From positions 496,001 to 560,000 of the forward strand of contig JAACMV010000011.1 of assembly GCA_010909725.1 (NCBI GenBank): a stretch of DNA of 64,000 nt. Reading direction: 5' to 3'. The notes under the pieces were generated by a model. That model had not been told where the DNA came from and did not search any database. It saw nothing but the letters and a program-made list of their open reading frames with translations. The translations under genes and the position numbers were made by a program. The DNA comes from Picochlorum sp. 'celeri' (lineage: Eukaryota > Chlorophyta > Trebouxiophyceae). This document shows positions 11,305 through 20,864 of the stretch, one piece after another; the first letter of the stretch is position 1; each line of letters begins with the position of its first letter.

Positions 11305-12956
11305 ATGAACGACGATCAGACTGTGCGGATGAGGTACGAGCCTTTGGCCAGATTGATTGCGTATATATACTCATAGTAGTCAATTGGTTGTCTTGGATGC
11401 GGTTGTCTGTTGGCTAGGAGGGTTACAAGGGTTGTGGTTCGTCCGTGTGTAGGGTACCCGTCGACGAAACGGCCTCTTCGTCCGATAGAGAGATTGTTAT
11501 ATCCGCACCCGATGCGACTGGATTGGGTGTCGATATTACTCGGGTTTTCTTGGATTTTGGGGTCACCGTGAAGGATTGTGACTTGATGGTTGACGGCGGA
11601 TGGGTATTGCTGGTGTTTCGGGTGTCACTGGAGAGGGATACTCCTGCCCGGTGGGGTTTGCTCAAGCAGAAGTTGTACAGCGTGTGCCCAAAGGATATTG
11701 ATAAGCTTCATGTGTTGTCTCATATTCCAAAGGTGGATAGTGCACCATTTATTGTGAAGATATCTGGCACTGATTTTCATGGGATGCTGCATCAGATTGC
11801 CCATGCTCTGTGGGAGGCTGATTGCTCTTTGTGTAAAGCTCATGTATCGACTGAAGGGAATGTTGTGACGGATACATTCTGGATATATGATAACAAAGGA
11901 CGTCTGCCTCAGTCAAGTAGAAGGACTGATATTTCCAATCGATTGATTGGGTTGCTTGGGAGCGATGTTGGATGTGAAATTTCTCCAGCACCGCGTGCGG
12001 CACACGTCGTGCCGAAGAATATTTCTGCTGTTTTGGAATCTGGGTATGAGGAAGGATGTGGACCTCGTCGGTTGGCATGCAAAGATGCTGCATCCCATTC
12101 GAGCCTACAGTCGTTGGCAGAGGATGGGCGGCATACGATGAGGCAGTGGAGCAGCAGTGATTCGCTCAGTAGCCATGAGATGTCGGAAAGTTCTCAACAA
12201 AGTAAAATAGCGTCGCTTCTCTCGTTCAAGAGCCAGCTGTCTGTGGTATCAAAGGAGTTTGATAAGACTGAATTGGTGTCCATTGATGTCGATTCAGAGA
12301 CCTCGAATGAATTCATTCTGTTGCAGATACGTTGCAAAGATAGGAAAGGTCTTTTATATGATATCTTTGTTCAGCTGAAAGAGATTCGAGTCCGAGTGGC
12401 AAATTGTAGGACAAAGGTGGATCGCATGGGGCATGCAACCATTGATTTGATGATTCAAGATGCGTATGGAGGGGAGCTTGTGTCCTGCCAGTCGACTCCA
12501 GCACTCGTTGCTAGATTAAAAGAAGCTGTTGCCAAGCCAGTGCAGGTGTTTTTGAGTAATGCGGATACCAATGGTTTGTATAAATTGCTTGTGGTGGCAA
12601 TGATTGACTGTGGAGGACGTGGGCGCCCGAGAGTCGTGTATGATGTCTCGAAAGTCCTTGCTGACGTTCGTATGTCAATTGTTGATTGCGAGGTGTTTGT
12701 AGAAGAAGGTGTTTCCGATGAAGATGAGTCGTATGAAGTTCATACATTTTTCATCCGGCCATGTGTTCAGTCTCTAAGCCTGTCACAAGATGATAAGCGC
12801 CATCTTGCTGAAGCTATCGTGCAGTGTTTGGAAGGAAAATTCAATCGTCGCACTCCGTTTGTTATTACAGCTGATATGAATGATTCCCCCGCTGGTGATC
12901 ACTTGTCTGATAGACATTTGGGGTATCCTAAAGAAGTTCACCAAGTGAACGCTTGA
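11305..12956 (+). CDS. ACT-repeat (ACR-like) putative amino-acid sensor
   Basis: Exon 1 (11305-11333) holds the only start codon in a usable frame. A 119-nt intron (GTACGA...GTGTAG) joins it in phase 2 to exon 2 (11453-12956), for 510 aa. Three to four ACT modules are visible: IVISAPDATGLGVDITRVFLDFGV near residue 23, FIVKISGTDFHGMLHQIAHALWE near 105, LLQIRCKDRKGLLYDIFVQLKEI near 295 and LLVVAMIDCGGRGRPRVVYDVSKVL near 385. The D-x-x-G-L-L/V-x-D-I pattern at the loop of each module is the ligand site in ACT domains. No catalytic domain is fused, as in plant ACR proteins and unlike bacterial GlnD. The likely role is amino-acid or nitrogen sensing; the ligand is unknown. Confidence 0.75.
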
Positions 12957-13112
12957 TTTTGTTTTCCCGTGTCGTGTTTTATTTTTATATGTTGAAGGAT
13001 CGTGGTTTCCTTTTAGTTTTGAATTAGAGATTAACGGATGATTATTATTATATATAAAAACTACGGTATATAGAGTGCTCAAGTGTGCGAATTGTAAACA
13101 AGAATGTCTCTG

Positions 13113-13689
13113 TCATAGCATGCACAATAGTTTCATGATTCGTGACTCTGCTGAGATGCATGGAGGTCGTGGAAGTGATGTATGTTCTAGAAGGAACTTG
13201 GCTGCCTTTCCTATATTCTTTACTTCTAAAAGAAGAGCACTCGCTGCAAACAGCTCACCTAGTATGCCACATGCTATTTTCAGGACAATACCAGCTGTTC
13301 CAATGATTTCAAAGAATCTTGTGAATGCCCAAGGCAAGAATGCAAAAAATAAAGCGGCGAGTGCATACATCATTGTGAGTCTTCGTCCAAGGTTGAAGCA
13401 CTTTTGCCATGTTGAGCAGCCGATGCAACAGCTTGCTGTAGATACAGTGGCCATGTTGCCAGTGAAGGAAACAATGTCATCCAGTTTCTCACGCCCAAGA
13501 TCTACATTCCGAATGCGAAGAATCGATTTTGCAGACTTCCAGAGAAGTATTTCATGTTGGCCTCCCAACTCGAGTAATGCATCATCAGTTTTGAAAGCAT
13601 CTTTATTGACGTGGCACCCACACACAGGCCGGATGTCATAACTGCCGGTCGCAGTGAGCCCCTTCCCGTTGTAAATCATCCCAAGTCCC
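13113..13689 (-). CDS. 3' exon of an unrecognised two-to-three-helix membrane protein (5' part not found)
   Basis: The open frame 13679-13113 would give 188 aa starting at Met. A good 3' splice site (TTTTTTCAG) just upstream, ending at 13690, suggests that this is a terminal exon running from 13689 in phase 2. It encodes a soluble Cys-containing stretch (PVCGCHV, CCIGCSTWQKC) and then hydrophobic segments ALAALFFAFLPWAF and IIGTAGIVLKIACGILGEL. I do not recognise the family. No exon supplying the 5' end was found before the transposase gene begins 360 nt further on, so the gene may have been interrupted by the mobile element. The opposite-strand frame (13075-13641) is a shadow. Confidence 0.4.
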
Positions 13690-14050
13690 CTGAAAAAATA
13701 TGCTCACCGCAACCCCACTGGGGGCATTCATATTATTTATAATGATGTAATTGAAGGTTTTGGAGGCCATAATGGTTGTGTCCACCCGACATGGGGGTGT
13801 GCGGGGACCTTGTCAGAAAGATGCCCTGTTCAAAAGACGTCTGAGACAGTGCGAGAGGTGCGTTTCGGGGCGTTTCGCCCGTTGGTATCGAACTTAAAAC
13901 TCTTATGGAGTATTTTGAGCCGCTATATGGTCGGTGAGATGGCGGCATCAGGCGGAACGAGTGCCCCAATTCTCAAACCTGGTGTTTTGAACCAGTTTTA
14001 CCTAGCCTTTCTACCCATTCTGCAGTGAGGCCGAGGCCATCCATGGGTAC
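13690..14050. other. Left flank of the KDZ element
   Basis: No confident gene. A 72-aa plus-strand frame (13810-14028) ends just before the transposase and has no recognisable features. It is the natural place for the left terminus of the element, but I could not identify a terminal inverted repeat matching the right flank. Confidence 0.3.
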
Positions 14051-17000
14051 ATGATGAAAATATCAGACCATATGCGTGATATGGTGTGCGACTATGGGGC
14101 AACCTGCGCTTTGGTGGCGTGGTTGGGGCCTCAGAGGAGCATCTATGTCTCCAGAACAGGCAACATTGGCTACTCAGATGCCCCCGAAATCTGGGCATCT
14201 GTGCACCAAACCTTCATGAATTTGCTTCAAAAGTCCAAAGGTATTAAGGACATAGCCTTGCCCAGGATTCCTGTGGAGATATGCCTGTTTCAGGGGAGTA
14301 ATCCCAACAGTCGTGTTGTCCAGCAAGGCTGGCACAACAAGACCAGATGCATTCAAAATGCATTCGAGAAGGTGCAATCCTTGACGAATCTTCCCGTGTA
14401 CATTTCTATATCTGGATATAAGGGGGTGTTGCTGAAGAATGCCGCCGATCTGCGCGAATTATCAGTCCTAGATGAGGTGTTTCATTTTCACAACATGGGC
14501 AAGAGGTTTCCTCCTTTGGATATTGCACTTGCGCAGCAGCCCAAGGGCATGAAACGGCGGAAATTGTCCGAAAGTAGGATGATGACGAACTATTCCAGGA
14601 AAAGAACGAAGACCTGGGATGGAGAGCCGCTCTTAAGGCCTGGTTCTCTAGAGTGGTATGAGGACATGCTGAGACAGGTCAAATACCCACCTGTGCAGCC
14701 ACTCTGCAGACAGGAGCACATGGGGCATCGAGAATCCTTATCATGGGCGTGTATAGACTCGAGGAAACACGGGCATGTGGGCGAATCTCTGAATCATATG
14801 ATGTTAGTGAGGGTTGACTGCCCAGATGCCAAAGAGAGAAAATTTGAATGCAACTGTGATACTTACACTTCTGGCTACGACGAGGAGGGCGACTGTGTGC
14901 ACGTTCAGTACTTGGAAAAGCACTATGATACCTTAAAGTCTGGCACATTTGGGGCGGCGCATGACGTGGTACAGGTAACTAGGAGGGATGGGACCTTTGT
15001 GGCATACTACTATGATGGGGGCTTTCTCAAAGTGGACCAGGCTGGTTGGCGGTGCTCCTTGTGTTCTCGAGACAATCGCAGCTGTCGTCATGTTCAGAAA
15101 ATATGTTCTATGAATCAAGAAGGTGCCGTGGCGCAGAATGCACGAGGCAATGGCAGTCAGGAGGTGTATGTGATAGACAGCAGGCCTGGCTCAGTAGAGT
15201 GGTATGTGGAGAACCACCCAGAAGAGGCACGAATAGATATGCCGATGCATGGCAGTGTGCTTGAAAGTATTCAGAGGATATATCACGCAGGTTTGAGCGC
15301 CTGGGAGCATCCTAGCGGCGAACGATACTTTGAAGGGCTTGCAGAACTGAAGCCTCCAAAGCCATCTAGGCAATGCTGCTGCCAGCAGGACTATGAGGAC
15401 GCCAGCGGGCTCGTACTGGACTGCCAAGACGCCTTAGTATTCCTGAATCCCACGCGATATGATGCAGTGCACAAGAGATCCGTATACAAGTGGGTATGCC
15501 CCAACAGAAGGGCAGAGTGTGAAGTGCCATACATGGGGGTTCAGGATGGCCTGTGGAGAGCTTCGAACACGATGATTATAGAGCTTCAAATGATGCAAGA
15601 TGCCTATAATGCATCTGTTCTAAAGGGTGGTCAGTCTTTGGAAAGCCAGTGCGCGGATTTATGCAGCAGATACAGTGGGAAGCAGTTGTTTGGTGAGGAT
15701 GGGGTACCTGGGGCCCCACTGGAAAAGCCCTTTATGGATGCCACGCTCTTTCGTAATGCTGCAATCCAGTTCGGTAAATGCACATCGTGGGCAATGAAAT
15801 ACGACGATGGGGATAAACTGGTGGAGCTAGAGAACCAGATGATGTGCCCTTGCTGCAAAGACTCCCCAAAGGTGCTGATCATGGATGGGACAAGCATGAG
15901 CATCAGATCCAGAGCTTGCTTCGCCGACAGCATCACGGCCACCGATGAGAACGGCAAGAGTGTTCCAAAGCTTCGGGGCAAAAGGGATAGGTCGTTCCTC
16001 AATGTAGACAAGGCCAGAAGAACAAGGAAAGCTAGGCTTTCCCTTGCTAGGCTGTTGCTGCAGTTCCAGAAGCGGATCAGGAAGGCTCGCGACGCTGCGG
16101 GTCTGGAGGAATTTTGGAGGGATAAAGGACGACATTTAAGACAACTTGGAACCCTTTGGAATGTGGATTCCTTCGTGCAATGGGCGTTTGCTAAAGCCAA
16201 AGCCTGGGACTCCTCAGAGAGGCTTACCAGCCTGGCAGACTTCATCTTTTGCCTCGCCTCCGAGTCCCCCGCTGTATCCTACATCACGTTGAGATGTTGT
16301 ATTCTACTCAAAGAATGTTTGGAGAGCCGCACGGTCCCGAGTGGTGTGCTGTCGCAGCTGAGCAAGGAGGCCCCACCCCTGTTCAAACTGCTGTTGACCA
16401 TCAAGCGGCCTGGGGACTCTTGCGTACACATTCCGGCGGAATGGGGCAATCTTCTGAATGAATTAGTGACCCGAATCGAGAGTACAAATGCTTTCCATGA
16501 TAGATACACGCTGGAAAGCGAGCTTGGGAGTGGTGTCCCACCTCAGGGACCATCAATTCTGGATGGGTCATACCTACATTCTGGCATCCTGACGGGCCTG
16601 CAGCGCGTCCGATCCAAGCCCCAATATCAGGCAGACTCGATGAAAGAGGAAGAGAGCGTTGACGGGAGGAAAGATGCGTGTGAGCACGCGTTCTGCAAGC
16701 CTGGAGACAGGACAGGAGGGGTGTTCACCATCCTGTGTGAGCATGGTTTTGTGTATGCATCCTTCATCATCAAAGAAGCAGAAGGGAGGAAAGAACCATT
16801 TGCATTCATGACACAGTATCTCAGAAAAGCCCCGGAATACGTCATTTACGACAATGCATGCAACTTGCAGGACTATTGCTTGAGCAGGGCACCATTGTTC
16901 TTCATGCACACCAAATTCTTCGTGGATGGCTTCCATTGGAGGAACCACAAAGCATGCAGTCTTGGATATATGATTAAAGGGTACGAAGACAAGTGGTTAC

Positions 17001-17206
17001 AGGCGTTAAACACGCAAGTTGCAGAGCAGAACAACTCATCCTTGAAGAACCTGAAGGCCATGATGAGCAGAATGTCACAGAAATCGTTCATGACGCTCCT
17101 GAAGTCATTCATGTGTCATTGGAATTACCACAAGCTAAAAAGAATGAATATCGAGCAGAAACGAAAGCAGAGGAGGAACGGTTGGCCGTCCTCAGGTGCC
17201 ATGTGA
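14051..17206 (+). CDS. KDZ (Kyakuja-Dileera-Zisupton) family transposase with SWIM-like zinc finger
   Basis: An intronless 1051-aa frame. A SWIM-like C-x-C...C-x-H finger begins near Cys267 (CNCDTYTS...DCVH), followed by a second zinc motif CSLCSRDNRSCRH. A Cys-rich block at about 440-500 (CCCQQDYED through VCPNRRAEC) and CPCCKD near 600 precede the catalytic core. Candidate DDE residues are Asp612 in IMDGTS, Asp934 in IYDNACNL and Glu992 in VAEQNNS. The Y-D-x-A-C signature, and the long spacing with an all-helical insert between the first and second acidic residues, are what I know from KDZ transposases. It catalyses cut-and-paste transposition. The start is the first of two adjacent ATGs. 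All catalytic positions are intact. Related SWIM/DDE families cannot be wholly excluded. Confidence 0.75.
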   Translation: MMKISDHMRDMVCDYGATCALVAWLGPQRSIYVSRTGNIGYSDAPEIWASVHQTFMNLLQKSKGIKDIALPRIPVEICLFQGSNPNSRVVQQGWHNKTRCIQNAFEKVQSLTNLPVYISISGYKGVLLKNAADLRELSVLDEVFHFHNMGKRFPPLDIALAQQPKGMKRRKLSESRMMTNYSRKRTKTWDGEPLLRPGSLEWYEDMLRQVKYPPVQPLCRQEHMGHRESLSWACIDSRKHGHVGESLNHMMLVRVDCPDAKERKFECNCDTYTSGYDEEGDCVHVQYLEKHYDTLKSGTFGAAHDVVQVTRRDGTFVAYYYDGGFLKVDQAGWRCSLCSRDNRSCRHVQKICSMNQEGAVAQNARGNGSQEVYVIDSRPGSVEWYVENHPEEARIDMPMHGSVLESIQRIYHAGLSAWEHPSGERYFEGLAELKPPKPSRQCCCQQDYEDASGLVLDCQDALVFLNPTRYDAVHKRSVYKWVCPNRRAECEVPYMGVQDGLWRASNTMIIELQMMQDAYNASVLKGGQSLESQCADLCSRYSGKQLFGEDGVPGAPLEKPFMDATLFRNAAIQFGKCTSWAMKYDDGDKLVELENQMMCPCCKDSPKVLIMDGTSMSIRSRACFADSITATDENGKSVPKLRGKRDRSFLNVDKARRTRKARLSLARLLLQFQKRIRKARDAAGLEEFWRDKGRHLRQLGTLWNVDSFVQWAFAKAKAWDSSERLTSLADFIFCLASESPAVSYITLRCCILLKECLESRTVPSGVLSQLSKEAPPLFKLLLTIKRPGDSCVHIPAEWGNLLNELVTRIESTNAFHDRYTLESELGSGVPPQGPSILDGSYLHSGILTGLQRVRSKPQYQADSMKEEESVDGRKDACEHAFCKPGDRTGGVFTILCEHGFVYASFIIKEAEGRKEPFAFMTQYLRKAPEYVIYDNACNLQDYCLSRAPLFFMHTKFFVDGFHWRNHKACSLGYMIKGYEDKWLQALNTQVAEQNNSSLKNLKAMMSRMSQKSFMTLLKSFMCHWNYHKLKRMNIEQKRKQRRNGWPSSGAM

Positions 17207-18460
17207 AGGTTCTGGCAGGCAGGACACAGCATCAGTTCTCTCAACAGACCACTCTTGGCCTCCATCCCCTGACACGGCCTCGCCCTGGCCTTCAACAACC
17301 TCCTCACCACAGCAATAGCGTCGATAGAACTTGTCAAGCATCGACTGCAGGAGGAGGAGCCTTGCTGTGGTCTGCTGCTGCCTGCAGTTGTGCTGGGCAA
17401 ACTTGGTAAGGACATGCTCAACATCTGCATACGGAATGAAACAGAATTCCTGGTTCGGCTTATTCCTCATGATTATTTTTTTTGATGTAAGTTCATCGAC
17501 GGCCACATCTGTGAGTTTTGATACCAGTACTGCCTTTGGCAACACAAACTTGTTTGTCTTCTGTGTATGGTTCCCAAAATTCTTCACAGCAGGGTCACCA
17601 AACGCTTTCCTCAGACACCTTTGCAGGTCGTATTGCAGTACACAGAATCCATTCGAGATTCGACGTCCATATTTGTCCATCACTGCGTGTTCGCCCACCT
17701 TGATGTTGAAGAGATGGATGGTTTGGTCCACTGTGGCCCTGTCCCCATCACGTTGCTGCAACATGAACTCTAACCCTTTCGTGCTGACAGCATGAGCTTG
17801 CTCTGTCCCCACTACTGTCGTCCCGTAGAAACTGCATATCTCAATGTGGTCGTGCAAGCCCCCCGATGCTTCGTCCATGGCTGGCTCATCCACTCCAACT
17901 GCAGGGGTGTGGTCAACCGCTTCTGCCTCCTCTGCAACAAAGGATCCAAGCCCAAGGATGCACTGTTGCAGGTACCGGGTCTTCTCTTGCCATGCATCGA
18001 TTGCATGTTGCGATGTGATGACCAAGGGCGAAGCCAGCTCGACCACCTTTTGGGCATGGGCCCTGTTCCTGGACAACTCACCCTCTAGCTGTGCTACTTG
18101 AGCCTGCAGGGAGGCACACCTTGACCTCTCTTCTTCGTGCATTCCCTCCATCTTTCTGCTCTTCTCATACCACACCTTGACGTCACTATACAGGGCAGTG
18201 ATGAGTTCCGGAAACCCTTCAGGAAGGCTATTTTTGGCCAAAATGTGGCCATTTTCCAGTCTTGGGTACTTCCTGGGAGGCTCCTCTTCCCGAGGTTTGA
18301 AAAATTTTCTCGGCGGTGCCGCCTTGTTTGCGCGACATGTATCATTATTCACTATATCTACATCGATTTCTTGGGTATGATCCGAATACGCGCGATCGGT
18401 GCCGCCGATCTCACGCGCAGGCACATCGTCCGCACTCGCATTCGGGGCAAAAGTTGGCAT
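17192..18460 (-). CDS. Accessory protein of the KDZ element, coiled-coil, function unknown
   Basis: A 422-aa single-exon frame convergent with the transposase and overlapping its last 15 nt, which ties it physically to the element. Residues 1-75 are polar with a basic patch (PPRKFFKPREEEPPRKYPR), possibly nuclear. About 95-150 form a coiled coil (EEERSRCASLQAQVAQLEGEL). The C-terminal half has ordered beta/alpha character (HLFNIKVGEHAVMDKYGRR, FCVLQYDLQRCLRKAFG) and ends in an acidic, Gly-rich tail. I recognise no domain. It may bind element ends or assist the transposase; that is inference from position only. Confidence 0.6.
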   Translation of the reverse strand: MPTFAPNASADDVPAREIGGTDRAYSDHTQEIDVDIVNNDTCRANKAAPPRKFFKPREEEPPRKYPRLENGHILAKNSLPEGFPELITALYSDVKVWYEKSRKMEGMHEEERSRCASLQAQVAQLEGELSRNRAHAQKVVELASPLVITSQHAIDAWQEKTRYLQQCILGLGSFVAEEAEAVDHTPAVGVDEPAMDEASGGLHDHIEICSFYGTTVVGTEQAHAVSTKGLEFMLQQRDGDRATVDQTIHLFNIKVGEHAVMDKYGRRISNGFCVLQYDLQRCLRKAFGDPAVKNFGNHTQKTNKFVLPKAVLVSKLTDVAVDELTSKKIIMRNKPNQEFCFIPYADVEHVLTKFAQHNCRQQQTTARLLLLQSMLDKFYRRYCCGEEVVEGQGEAVSGDGGQEWSVERTDAVSCLPEPSHGT

Positions 18461-18733
18461 GAAATCCCTTGTTTTTCGCCTCTTTGTGGCTCAAAATCCC
18501 TCCAACTTTGATACTATATATATTTAAAGCGGCAGTATTGCGCGACTTGCACACAAAAGCGCAATATGCTTGAGAAACAAGGACAATCGCACGTGCGTTT
18601 GAACACTATTCAAACTCTCCTGGCATTGTCAGCCAAACGATTTAAAATGTATTCAAACATACACTGTTGCAATATCATGTGCAACAAGTATATACACACT
18701 ACATACTATCACTCCCTTTTTTCTATGTTTTTA
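18461..18733. other. Right flank of the KDZ element
   Basis: AT-rich with no gene. It contains an 8-bp inverted repeat TATTGCGC/GCGCAATA separated by 17 nt near 18534-18566, upstream of the accessory gene start. This could be promoter or terminal structure of the element. Confidence 0.3.
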
Positions 18734-19151
18734 TTACATCAGGGGCCTCCACCCACAGCTGGGGCATCTCCTGTTCACTGGGGAGCCTGTAACACATTGG
18801 ATATGAATAATACATGTAGTAGACATTATACACATACAATACGCTCAGACCTGTAAATGGACATTTCTTTGTGGACTTTTCCCAAATTGTAAGCCATGGG
18901 AATGTGTCAAAATATGTCTCAAGGCGGGTTACTAGTATGGTGGAGCCCACTAGAAGAAAGTACAGGGCAACACATGCGCTAGAAACTGACGTCAGGACAT
19001 AATCTTGGATTTGAATAGTGTGTTGGACAGAGTTGCCATGAATTGAGTACAGAATGACGGCTGGTGACATCAAAAGCAGAATCAATGCTCCAGTCACTGG
19101 GCCACTTATGAGTGGGATACTCAACGGAAACAGTGCGAGCGTCACGATCAT
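18734..19151 (-). CDS. Small membrane protein with C-terminal zinc ribbon
   Basis: The minus-strand exon 19151-18851 and terminal exon 18786-18734 join in phase 1 (donor GTCTGA, acceptor TGTTACAG) to give about 117 aa. The splice is supported because it creates a tidy zinc-ribbon tail, KKCPFTGSPVNRRCPSCGW, with two CPxxG/CPSCG knuckles just before the stop. Ahead of it are two or three transmembrane segments (VTLALFPLSIPLISGPVTGALILLL and VLTSVSSACVALYFLLVGSTIL). The start at 19151 is the first ATG. Alternatively, an upstream exon could end at 19203 (donor GTACAC) and splice to 19156 in phase. Family not recognised. It ends close to the right flank of the mobile element, with its C-terminus intact. 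Confidence 0.45.
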
Positions 19152-19506
19152 TATCTTCTCTTGCAATCAAAAATGTTTCATTATTTTATCTAGGGTTGTG
19201 TACTAGGACTGGGCCAATGATGCTGAAGACTTCGAGGGCTCATGTTCTTGTGCGTTATTTGAGGCATGGATCTTGTCATCACTGTCACAAGTCAATGGAC
19301 CATGTTTCTTTACGAGTGCCTCGTCATGTGTCCTACTCTGGTATATGATAGTCTCAAAGCCTTTTGAGAACATTAAATAATAAATCAAAGGGGTTCTTTG
19401 AGTCTCCGGATACCAGTGGCCCATATCCTACATTTTTGTTTTGATATACAAAGCTTGGCTGAGGCTGAGCCCATCTGGTTTCTAAAGAATAGGTCGGAGT
19501 TGTGAG
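19152..19506. other. Region between divergent membrane-protein genes; possible further minus-strand exons
   Basis: The gap is 355 bp. On the minus strand, 19500-19360 reads openly with a Gln/Asn/Pro-rich character (SLETRWAQPQPSFVYQ) and 19350-19203 continues open in another frame. This is compatible with additional exons of the gene above, but I could not find a single phase-consistent chain. Confidence 0.25.
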
Positions 19507-20830
19507 ATGAGTCCTTCGAAAAGGATCTACATGATAGTTTTATTAGCTTTATATAGCTTCCAGTTGACAAAAGCAGTATATGACGTACGGGATATGCGCA
19601 TGATAACTAAGGGGCATCTTTTTGTCAACCACCCGAGTCATGGTAATCATGGTGTCACTGCAGGAAACTACGTACGACGATTCAATAATAGATTCTGGAT
19701 TCTACTCAGACTATGAATATGAATACAATGGTGTTGAGCCATCGTTGGATACAAATGTACCTTTGATTCCATTGCCAGAGCCTTCAGCCGCAATTCTACC
19801 TGTGCCAGAACCATCTGTTCCTGCTGCTCCAATACCAGCGCCCTCTTTGGATCAACCAGAGGCAGAACCTCCGGTTCAGCAGAAAATAACTCCTCCAGCT
19901 GCGGAGAGCTCATCGCCACCTGCTACTTTCATCGCATCGCCGCCCTTGGAGCTTCTTTGCCCGCCATCACCTGATGTGGAGGATAGTTTAAATCACGGAG
20001 AGATTGGGGAGGACCATGCCGGGAATTCCCCAGATGCCATTCCCGTTCCAGAACAAGATCAGGATGATGCACCCATAGCCGACGAACCGACGAGGAAAAG
20101 TCGGGTTAGAGTGTACTTTATCCTGATATTCCCAGGCTTGTCGCAGTCAACATTTGACCAGTCCAAGGTTATTTCGGCAGTCCAAAATGCAACAAAGATA
20201 CTGGGCACGTTTCTCTTTTACCTGATGATGAGTGTTTCAATTTTATTCACTGCATTATGGCTAAATGCAGGGGCTCAATTGGAGCTTGAAATCAAAATAC
20301 ATTCAGTTATAAATCTGTCAGATGGCAGAAGGAAACTAAGGAGTTCCCAAACCCAACTCATGTCAGCAGGAGGTATCAAACTTGAGGCTGAGGCAAACTT
20401 CGGTGGAGAAGATGAGGCAGTAGCTGAAGATTTCGTGCAACTTCTTTCTGAATCTCCGTCGACAATATTCCCATCTTCTGAATTCGGTCAAGTAGACGTT
20501 CCAGAATTTGAAATTGTCAGACTGTCAGACTCTTCAATTCTTCTGCCTGTTTGTTTTGGCATTCTTGGGGGCTTGATGCTTTGTGCCCTCATAGCCCTCA
20601 TACTATTGAGAAGTCAGAGAAGGAAGCCTGCCCACCATCCACCCAAAAAAGACGATGTATCCTCCGTGCACAGTGATGACGGCAGCCTTCCCTGGGGTGA
20701 AGGCCACAATCAATCCTTTTCCAGAAAGAATTTGCTAGGACCAGTATCTTCAAAAGAATACTCATCGCCTTACGATGAGAAGAACAGAGGTGGGATTCTA
20801 GTGAACAATATAGGAGCTAACTTTATGTAA
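19507..20830 (+). CDS. Signal-peptide, Pro-rich, type I-like membrane protein
   Basis: Exon 1 (19507-19584) encodes a signal peptide (MSPSKRIYMIVLLALYSFQL). A 79-nt intron (GTACGG, branch-like TAACTAA, CACTGCAG) joins in phase 0 to exon 2 (19664-20830), giving 414 aa. An acidic Tyr/Glu segment is followed by a Pro/Ala/Glu-rich stalk at about 45-150 with repeats of P-x-P-E-P-S. A hydrophobic stretch at about 195-220 sits inside an otherwise ordered domain whose later part (LLSESPSTIFPSSEFGQV) resembles SEA-like surface domains of algal proteins. A strong transmembrane helix at about 310-335 precedes a basic stop-transfer (LLRSQRRKP) and a ~75-aa cytoplasmic tail. Cell-surface role inferred; no named family. 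Confidence 0.65.
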
Positions 20831-20864
20831 TACTTTACATCAAATAATGAATTCTACTGCATCA

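Larger units (their letters stand above)
14051..18460. mobile_element. KDZ-type DNA transposon (coding core; ends not defined)
   Basis: A DDE transposase on the plus strand and an accessory protein gene on the minus strand face each other, with stop codons overlapping at 17192-17206. Base use differs little from the neighbours. Both frames are intact, so the copy could be recent. True ends must lie between about 13690 and 14050 on the left and 18461 and 18733 on the right. Target-site duplication and inverted termini were not recognised by eye. Confidence 0.65.

Noticed and set aside
13075..13641. 188-aa plus-strand frame
   Set aside because: Mirror of the minus-strand exon, which has coherent membrane helices; the plus reading is compositionally random.
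13690..13709. An 18-nt intron (GTGAGC...TTTTTTCAG) that would give the stranded membrane exon a start codon
   Set aside because: The joined frame is open, but all other introns here are at least 59 nt; an 18-nt intron would be exceptional without transcript support.
20209..20270. Possible intron removing a hydrophobic stretch inside the 19507-20830 gene
   Set aside because: The 62-nt segment is not a multiple of three and its removal leads to a stop; the donor is weak.
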